From the NCBI GenBank assembly GCA_902478715.1, contig CABSMC010000111.1:1-5305 (forward strand): DNA of 5,305 nucleotides, read 5' to 3'. Positions 1-3,413 of this stretch are shown in pieces. The notes under the pieces were generated by a model. The model was not told the DNA's origin and made no database searches. It was given only the letters and a program-made list of their open reading frames with translations. This DNA comes from an uncultured Adlercreutzia sp. (GTDB lineage Bacteria; Actinomycetota; Coriobacteriia; Coriobacteriales; Eggerthellaceae). The position numbers and the translations under genes were made by a program. How positions within the stretch are numbered: position 1 is the stretch's first letter; each line of letters starts with the position of its first letter.

Positions 1-281
1 TCCGCAGCGGGCTGCACGTCGCGCTGGCCGTGACTGCCGATCTTGCGGGGATCGCGCTGCCGGAGCTGCCGACGGAGACGGTGTTCGGGGCGCTTCTGGC
101 CTACGCCACGGATCCGGCGACGAAGGACTACCAGCCCATGCACGTGAACTTCGGGCTCATGGCTCCGCTCTCGCCCCCGGTGCGCAACAAGCGCGCCCGC
201 TACCAGGCCTACGCCGACCGCGCCAACGAGGCGCTTGCGGGCTACAAGGAGGCCCTGGCCGAGGTGGGGCTGCTGCCGTGA
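1..281 (+). CDS. trmFO: TrmFO, 3' end (tRNA m5U54 methyltransferase, folate/FAD-dependent)
   Basis: This is the C-terminal 92 residues of a gene that begins before the window; codons are read from base 3 and stop at TGA 279-281. TrmFO (older name Gid) is a cytoplasmic flavoprotein that methylates U54 in the T-loop of tRNA, using methylene-tetrahydrofolate as carbon donor and FADH2 as reductant. The visible part contains the family's C-terminal signature: an ETVFGALLAY helix, then QPMHVNFGLMAPL (visible residues about 44-56), then a basic KRARYQAYADRA helix. I recognise these from TrmFO proteins of Firmicutes. The FAD-binding N-terminus is outside the window, so it cannot be checked. The stop overlaps the ATG of the recombinase gene (TGATG), suggesting coupled translation. 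The same pair, trmFO then codV/xerC, occurs in B. subtilis, which supports the call. Confidence 0.9.
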   Translation, partial: RSGLHVALAVTADLAGIALPELPTETVFGALLAYATDPATKDYQPMHVNFGLMAPLSPPVRNKRARYQAYADRANEALAGYKEALAEVGLLP

Positions 282-1246
282 TGGGGCGCAAAGGCGCTGG
301 CGGCGGAAACGCCGCCGACGGGGCGCCGCTGTCCGGCGAAGAGGCGGTGGCGCGGTTCTGCGATCACCTCGCCTCCGAGATGGGCGCCTCGGCCCATACG
401 GTGCGCGCCTATCGCGAGGACATGGAGGCCTACCTGCGCTGGGCGCAGCGGGCGGGCGTCGATCCGCTCGCTCCCACCTATCGCCAGCTGAGGCGCTACC
501 TCGCCGAGCTCGACCAGGCGCGCTACGCCCGCACCACCATCAAGCGGCACCTGTCGTCTCTGCGCACGTTCTTCCGCTGGGCGTGCGTGACCAGTCTCGC
601 CCCGGCCGATCCCGCCAGCGTGCTGTCGGCCCCCAAGGTCGACCGCCGGCTCCCGAAGGTCGTGTCCGACGGCGACGTGGAGCGCCTGCTGGCCGTCTAC
701 GGCCCGACCGACGCCGACGGCGCGCCCCGCGAGCAGACGGCGGCGCAGATGCGCGACGCGGCGCTCCTGGAATTTTTGTTCTCCTGCGGCGCCCGCGTCT
801 CCGAGGCCTCCGGGCTCCTCCTTTCCTGGGTGAACTTCCCCGAGCGCGAGGTGAAGGTGTTCGGCAAGCGCGCCAAGGAGCGCATCGTGCCCTTGAGCCG
901 CCGGGGCGCCGAGGCCATGGCCCGCTATCTCGAGAAGGCGCGGCCGGAGCTGCTCGGCGACGGGCAGAGCGACTACTTCTTCGTCAGCAACCGGGGCAAC
1001 CAGATGAAGCCCGACGGCATCCGCAAGATGTTCAAGCGCGCTCTGGCCGCGGCGGGGCTGGACGAGTCGCTCTCGCCCCATGCCCTGCGCCACTCCTTCG
1101 CCACCGATCTTCTGGAGGGTGGCGCCGATCTGCGCAGCGTCCAGGACATGCTGGGGCACGCGAGCCTCACCACCACGCAGATCTACACCCATGTGACCCC
1201 GGAGCGCCTGAAGGAGATCCACGGCCTCGCCCATCCGCGCGCGTAA
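281..1246 (+). CDS. xerC: Tyrosine recombinase XerC/CodV-like
   Basis: This complete site-specific recombinase of 321 aa probably resolves chromosome dimers at dif with a partner Xer protein. An N-terminal SAM-like core-binding domain (about residues 20-105, with HTVRAYREDMEAYLRW) precedes the catalytic domain (about 125-318). All six active-site residues are visible: R172 (GARVSE), K196 (VFGKRAKERIVPL), H267 and R270 (SPHALRHSFAT), H293 (MLGHASL) and nucleophile Y302 (QIYTHV). Their spacing matches E. coli XerD. ATG 281 is chosen because it overlaps the trmFO stop as TGATG. GTG 278, one codon upstream, is an equally workable start. A purine-rich GAGGTGGGG (261-269) serves as ribosome-binding site. 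The protein is slightly longer than usual (about 300), with a Gly/Ala-rich N-terminal extension and roughly 10 extra residues near 140-156. The choice of XerC over XerD rests mainly on the trmFO neighbour. A phage or element integrase is unlikely given the housekeeping context. Confidence 0.9.
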   Translation: MGRKGAGGGNAADGAPLSGEEAVARFCDHLASEMGASAHTVRAYREDMEAYLRWAQRAGVDPLAPTYRQLRRYLAELDQARYARTTIKRHLSSLRTFFRWACVTSLAPADPASVLSAPKVDRRLPKVVSDGDVERLLAVYGPTDADGAPREQTAAQMRDAALLEFLFSCGARVSEASGLLLSWVNFPEREVKVFGKRAKERIVPLSRRGAEAMARYLEKARPELLGDGQSDYFFVSNRGNQMKPDGIRKMFKRALAAAGLDESLSPHALRHSFATDLLEGGADLRSVQDMLGHASLTTTQIYTHVTPERLKEIHGLAHPRA

Positions 1247-1255
1247 GTCGCCCAA

Positions 1256-1339
1256 CCGTAGGGGGCGACCTTGGTCGCCCCTGTTTTGTCGTGCAAGTTT
1301 GCTCCCGTCGGGAGGGCCGACCGAGGTCGGCCCCTACGG
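1256..1339. repeat. 84-bp nested palindromic element (two inverted REP-like hairpins)
   Basis: Two GC-rich hairpins face each other. The left is 1262-1270 paired with 1273-1281; the right is 1314-1322 paired with 1325-1333. The outer 15 bases at each end (1256-1270 and 1325-1339) are also inverted copies, with a single mismatch (1265/1330). Both hairpins are perfect because that same position is compensated inside each one: G1265-C1278 on the left, C1317-G1330 on the right. The two bases AA lie outside both ends, possibly a tiny target duplication. The layout resembles BIME/REP pairs or a very small MITE. I do not recognise a named family, and no transposase is nearby. The left hairpin is followed by TGTTTT, so it may also terminate trmFO-xerC transcription. 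Confidence 0.7.
1262..1287 (+). terminator. Likely intrinsic terminator after xerC
   Basis: A GGGGCGACC / GGTCGCCCC stem can fold with a CUUG-type tetraloop, 16 bases after the recombinase stop codon. It is followed by TGTTTT. The U-run is short and interrupted by a G, so termination may be partial. The hairpin is the left half of the 84-bp palindromic element, which suggests a repeat unit doubling as a terminator. Confidence 0.5.
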
Positions 1340-1506
1340 AACGATACGGGCGTAATTTACAAACGGCGAACAGAGGCGTTGCGCGGGGTCATCGGGGCGG
1401 TTGCGCCATCGTGACTAGTGGCTTTTTCGAATCTTCCCCTCCTGTGTTTTGTGCAAGAATCACAGTGACGATCCAGATGGACCGTCGATCGGACGGATTG
1501 CGCGGA

Positions 1507-1515
1507 AGGGAGGAG
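1507..1515 (+). promoter_or_regulatory. Shine-Dalgarno site of the 32-aa gene
   Basis: AGGGAGGAG is highly complementary to the 3' end of 16S rRNA and ends two bases before ATG 1518; the GGGAGG core is four bases from it. Spacing is somewhat short, but the match is among the strongest in the window. This site is the main reason for accepting such a short reading frame. Confidence 0.65.
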
Positions 1516-1517
1516 CC

Positions 1518-1616
1518 ATGAGTCGCAAGAAGGCGAAGATGCTGTTTTGGGCGGCGCTCGTCGTGCTCGCCTACATTCCCTACCTCATGCAGTCCGCAAG
1601 CCACGCCGTCATGTAG
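1518..1616 (+). CDS. Hypothetical 32-aa single-span membrane protein
   Basis: The frame encodes 32 residues, starting at ATG 1518 and ending with TAG 1614-1616. The N-terminus is strongly basic (MSRKKAK). One hydrophobic stretch follows, about residues 8-25 (MLFWAALVVLAYIPYLMQ), then a short polar tail ending in SASHAVM. By the positive-inside rule the N-terminus would sit in the cytoplasm. Three facts support a real gene: a strong Shine-Dalgarno sequence, an intrinsic terminator 31 bases after the stop, and separation from both neighbours, which together make a compact monocistronic unit. I do not recognise the family and assign no function. Small basic single-span peptides can be regulators of membrane complexes, toxin-like peptides or leader peptides; none of these is shown here. 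No convincing -35/-10 pair is visible upstream. Confidence 0.6.
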   Translation: MSRKKAKMLFWAALVVLAYIPYLMQSASHAVM

Positions 1617-1647
1617 GTTCCGGATACGCCACAGCGGAAACCCACTC

Positions 1648-1676
1648 AGGGGCCCTCGGGGGAGAGGGCTCCTTTT
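1648..1676 (+). terminator. Intrinsic terminator of the 32-aa gene
   Basis: GGGGCCCTC (1649-1657) pairs with GAGGGCTCC (1664-1672) with one G-U wobble, around a six-base GGGGGA loop. A1648 can pair with T1673, and a TTTT run (1673-1676) follows directly. This is a textbook Rho-independent terminator 31 bases after the small gene's stop codon. It implies that transcription enters this small unit from upstream and ends here, before the transporter gene. Confidence 0.75.
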
Positions 1677-1721
1677 GCGCTCGCTGTCGGTTGCGGGGAG
1701 CGCTTTGCCAGCTGCTCGCGG

Positions 1722-1757
1722 CGCCCGCCGTCGGCGGCTTTAAGGCGGCGGCGGGCG
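1722..1757. repeat. GC-rich inverted repeat in the spacer
   Basis: CGCCCGCCG (1722-1730) is perfectly complementary to CGGCGGGCG (1749-1757), with 18 bases between that include GCGGCTTTAAGGCGGC. It could be a large RNA hairpin or leftover repeat sequence. No U-run follows, so it is not a standard terminator. Low-complexity GC-rich DNA gives such pairings easily. Confidence 0.4.
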
Positions 1758-1801
1758 GCACGGGACTCCGAACCCTCGCACGGCTTGCGGGGCCGTTTCA
1801 T

Positions 1802-1822
1802 CGCTGAGTGGAAAACTCAGCG
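1802..1822. repeat. Perfect 8-bp inverted repeat just upstream of the transporter promoter
   Basis: CGCTGAGT and ACTCAGCG flank the five bases GGAAA, ending eight bases before the candidate -35 of the transporter promoter. At DNA level it could be an operator for a dimeric regulator (half-site centres 13 bp apart). At RNA level it would be a stable hairpin without a U-run. The role is inferred from position only. Confidence 0.45.
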
Positions 1823-1829
1823 CAATCCC

Positions 1830-1858
1830 TTGAATTCCCCTGAAGCGAGGTTCATACT
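1830..1858 (+). promoter_or_regulatory. Candidate sigma-70-type promoter of the transporter gene
   Basis: TTGAAT (1830-1835, 4/6 to TTGACA) and CATACT (1853-1858, 4/6 to TATAAT) are separated by 17 bases. The predicted start near 1865 leaves a leader of about 63 bases that opens with a stem-loop. This AT-richer patch stands out in the GC-rich spacer. No experimental support; the match is moderate. Confidence 0.4.
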
Positions 1859-1866
1859 TCACCCAC

Positions 1867-1893
1867 CCTTTCGGGATATCCGTTCCCGAAAGG
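1867..1893 (+). promoter_or_regulatory. Perfect 10-bp stem-loop in the transporter leader
   Basis: CCTTTCGGGA (1867-1876) pairs fully with TCCCGAAAGG (1884-1893) around a seven-base loop, TATCCGT. It lies directly after the predicted transcription start and about 25 bases before the Shine-Dalgarno site. It could be a 5'-end mRNA-stabilising hairpin or, as DNA, a repressor operator overlapping the start site. It does not sequester the ribosome-binding site as drawn. No U-run follows, so it is not a simple terminator. Confidence 0.55.
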
Positions 1894-1927
1894 CAGGCTG
1901 GCACATCTCGTTCAAACGGAGGAAAGG

Positions 1928-3247
1928 ATGCACAAAGAGGAGCTCACCGACGGGCAGTCCCTGCGCGGGTTCGCGCTCGCCACCATCGCGTTTCTGGCCA
2001 TTTTCGCCGCCACGGCGGTGCCTATTCCGCTCTATGCCGATTACCAGGCCACCATTGGGCTCACCACGGCGGACATCTCCAACACGATGTTCACCTACCT
2101 TACCGGCGTGGCCTTGACGCTTTTGCTCGCCGGTCGCATCTCCGACGCCTTCGGGCGTACTCCCGTGACCAGCCTCACCCTCATGCTCGCCATCGTCGGC
2201 TGCATCATGTTCATGATGGCCGACAGCGGCGCGGCCGTGCTCGCCGCCCGTTTCGTCCAGGGCCTCTCGGCCGGCCTCGGCATGAGCGCCGTGTCCGCCC
2301 TCGTTATCGATTGCGTGGGGGAGAAGCATCTCGGATGGGGATCCACCGTGGCCAGCTGCGGCGCTATGGTGGGCATCATGATCGGGTCGGTGGCCGTGGG
2401 CGTCCTCTACGATATCGTGCCGAGCATCGCTGTGCTCTACGGCATCATGATCGTCATTCTGGCGGCGTGCCTGTTCCTCATGCCCGTGGTGCACGAGCCC
2501 CTCGACCAGACGCTCTCGCTGCGCGCCGTGCTGAGGGTGCGCGTCTACATTCCCACCGACAATCGACGTCTGTTCGCCGTGGTGGCCGTGTGCTACCTGG
2601 CCACCTGGCTCGTCTCCTGCTTCTACCAGTCGTTCTCGGCGCCCATCGCCCGGCAGTGCTTTGGCGCGACCTCGCCTCTGGCCGGCTCGGTCATCCTGGC
2701 GCTCATCATGGCGCCGTCGCTTCTCGGCGGCCCGCTCGTGCAGCGCTTCGAGCCCAAGCGCACCCTCGTCGTCTCCATGACGGCCGTGACTCTCACCACG
2801 GCGCTCATGGCGCTGTTCATCCTCATGGGCGCCGAGCTTCTGTTCATGGCCGACTGCGCCCTGTTCAGCTTCGCCATGGGCGTGGCGGTGTCCGTGTCGC
2901 TGCGCCTTCTGCTTCTGCGCGTGAGCGTGCTGCGCGTCTCGGCCATCCTCGCCTCGGTGAACCTTGTGGCCTACGCCGGCTCGGCGGTCACCGGCGTGGT
3001 CTGCGGCATCCTTTTGGAAGCGACCTCCTTCGCCTTCGTGTTCGCCGCCATGGCCGCCGTGCTCGTCGCTGCCAGCCTGTTCGTGGCGGTCTGCCTCCGG
3101 GCGCCCAGCGAGAAGAAGAAGGACGCCCGCCTCACGCTGTCCCGCTTCCGGAAGATGAAGGGCCTGACAGACTCGCCGGCGCCCGAGCCCGCGACGGGGG
3201 AGGCCGCTCCCGAGGATGCCTCCGTCGCTGCCCCCGCGCTCATATAA
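1928..3247 (+). CDS. Major facilitator superfamily (MFS) transporter, 12 TM
   Basis: This inner-membrane secondary transporter of 439 aa probably works by proton coupling; its substrate is unknown. MFS motif A is clear between TM2 and TM3 (AGRISDAFGRTPVT, residues 68-81), and a motif-B-like RFVQGLSAGLG (108-118) starts TM4. Predicted membrane spans lie at about 16-36, 52-68, 81-97, 102-125, 141-160, 166-186, 214-233, 250-270, 279-299, 303-325, 339-361 and 368-390. A cytoplasmic central loop (190-213) lies between the two halves. ATG 1928 follows GGAGG by five bases, a near-ideal site. The last 49 residues form a lysine-rich then Pro/Ala/Glu-rich cytoplasmic tail. The sequence resembles actinobacterial MFS proteins of the drug-efflux or sugar-exporter type, but neither can be chosen. 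Upstream hairpins and a candidate promoter suggest it is separately regulated. No terminator is seen before uvrA. Confidence 0.88.
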   Translation: MHKEELTDGQSLRGFALATIAFLAIFAATAVPIPLYADYQATIGLTTADISNTMFTYLTGVALTLLLAGRISDAFGRTPVTSLTLMLAIVGCIMFMMADSGAAVLAARFVQGLSAGLGMSAVSALVIDCVGEKHLGWGSTVASCGAMVGIMIGSVAVGVLYDIVPSIAVLYGIMIVILAACLFLMPVVHEPLDQTLSLRAVLRVRVYIPTDNRRLFAVVAVCYLATWLVSCFYQSFSAPIARQCFGATSPLAGSVILALIMAPSLLGGPLVQRFEPKRTLVVSMTAVTLTTALMALFILMGAELLFMADCALFSFAMGVAVSVSLRLLLLRVSVLRVSAILASVNLVAYAGSAVTGVVCGILLEATSFAFVFAAMAAVLVAASLFVAVCLRAPSEKKKDARLTLSRFRKMKGLTDSPAPEPATGEAAPEDASVAAPALI

Positions 3248-3280
3248 CCTGAGCGATCATCTATGCAAAATCCGTGAACC

Positions 3281-3294
3281 CGAACAAAAGTTCC
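3281..3294. promoter_or_regulatory. LexA (SOS) box upstream of uvrA
   Basis: CGAACAAAAGTTCC contains a perfect GAAC-N4-GTTC inverted repeat. It fits the Gram-positive LexA consensus CGAACRNRYGTTYC at 13 of 14 positions; only the Y position, here A, differs. It lies 120 bases before the uvrA start. It sits exactly in the 16-base gap of one possible promoter (GTGAAC 3274-3279 and TAAATT 3296-3301), where LexA would block polymerase. uvrA is a classic SOS gene in many bacteria, so repression by LexA with release after DNA damage is the natural inference. Confidence 0.75.
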
Positions 3295-3303
3295 CTAAAT
3301 TGC

Positions 3304-3332
3304 TAGCCAGCGGCCGCGCGAATCGCTAGAAT
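3304..3332 (+). promoter_or_regulatory. Candidate uvrA promoter
   Basis: TAGCCA (3304-3309, 4/6) and TAGAAT (3327-3332, 5/6) are 17 bases apart, giving a predicted start near 3339 and a leader of about 75 bases. An alternative is GTGAAC (3274-3279, weak) with TAAATT (3296-3301), which places the LexA box in the spacer. The sequence alone does not settle which is used; both could be. Confidence 0.35.
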
Positions 3333-3356
3333 ACGCAGGCGAAACAAGAGAATTCG

Positions 3357-3386
3357 GCAACGGGCGGCCCGCGCAGCGCCCGTTGC
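3357..3386 (+). promoter_or_regulatory. 10-bp stem-loop in the uvrA leader
   Basis: GCAACGGGCG (3357-3366) pairs perfectly with CGCCCGTTGC (3377-3386) around a ten-base loop. It ends 11 bases before the AAGGAAA ribosome-binding site (3398-3405). With no U-run it is unlikely to be a terminator. It may stabilise the mRNA or shape translation initiation. Confidence 0.5.
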
Positions 3387-3413
3387 TTCACGTCTGCGAA
3401 GGAAATCCAGCCA

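Larger units (their letters stand above)
1617..1927 (+). other. Non-coding spacer: terminator plus hairpin-rich transporter leader
   Basis: No credible gene was found in this 311-base gap; the open frames here are arginine- or proline-rich GC shadows. From left to right it holds the terminator of the small gene (1648-1676), a GC-rich imperfect stem (1722-1757), an 8-bp perfect inverted repeat (1802-1822), a candidate promoter (1830-1858), a 10-bp perfect stem-loop (1867-1893) and the transporter's Shine-Dalgarno sequence GGAGG (1918-1922). A seven-base long-range pairing, TTGCGCT 1675-1681 with AGCGCAA 1819-1825, is also possible. Whether 1677-1829 is transcribed cannot be told from sequence. 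Confidence 0.55.

Noticed and set aside
281..1246. Phage or integron integrase instead of XerC
   Set aside because: Size, Xer-type motif spacing and coupling to trmFO fit a housekeeping Xer enzyme. There is no excisionase, att site or cargo next to it.
242..1255. Long minus-strand open frame opposite xerC (337 aa)
   Set aside because: Rich in Ala, Gly, Arg and His with no recognisable domain, and fully opposite a gene with an intact catalytic set; typical shadow frame in high-GC DNA.
1442..1465. CRP-like dyad (TGTG...CACA) upstream of the 32-aa gene
   Set aside because: The spacing between TGTG and CACA is seven bases rather than eight, flanking half-sites do not fit, and there is no clear promoter beside it.
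1482..1496. Small inverted repeat CCGTC-GATCG-GACGG before the small gene
   Set aside because: Only a five-base-pair stem, likely by chance in GC-rich DNA.
1340..1506. Promoter for the 32-aa gene
   Set aside because: Several half-matches were tried (TTTACA 1356-1361, TTGCGC 1401-1406, TTGTGC 1449-1454), but none has an acceptable -10 at 16-18 bases. A promoter is probably here but cannot be placed.
1761..1777. tRNA-like T-arm on the minus strand (GGGTTCGGAGTCCC)
   Set aside because: Only a three-base-pair stem forms around the loop, and no acceptor, D or anticodon arms can be drawn around it; not a tRNA and too little for an att-site remnant.
1858..2494. His/Glu-rich minus-strand frame (211 aa) over the transporter start
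   Set aside because: The metal-binding-protein look (many HxH) comes from reading GC-rich MFS codons in antisense; no ribosome-binding site and no family recognised.
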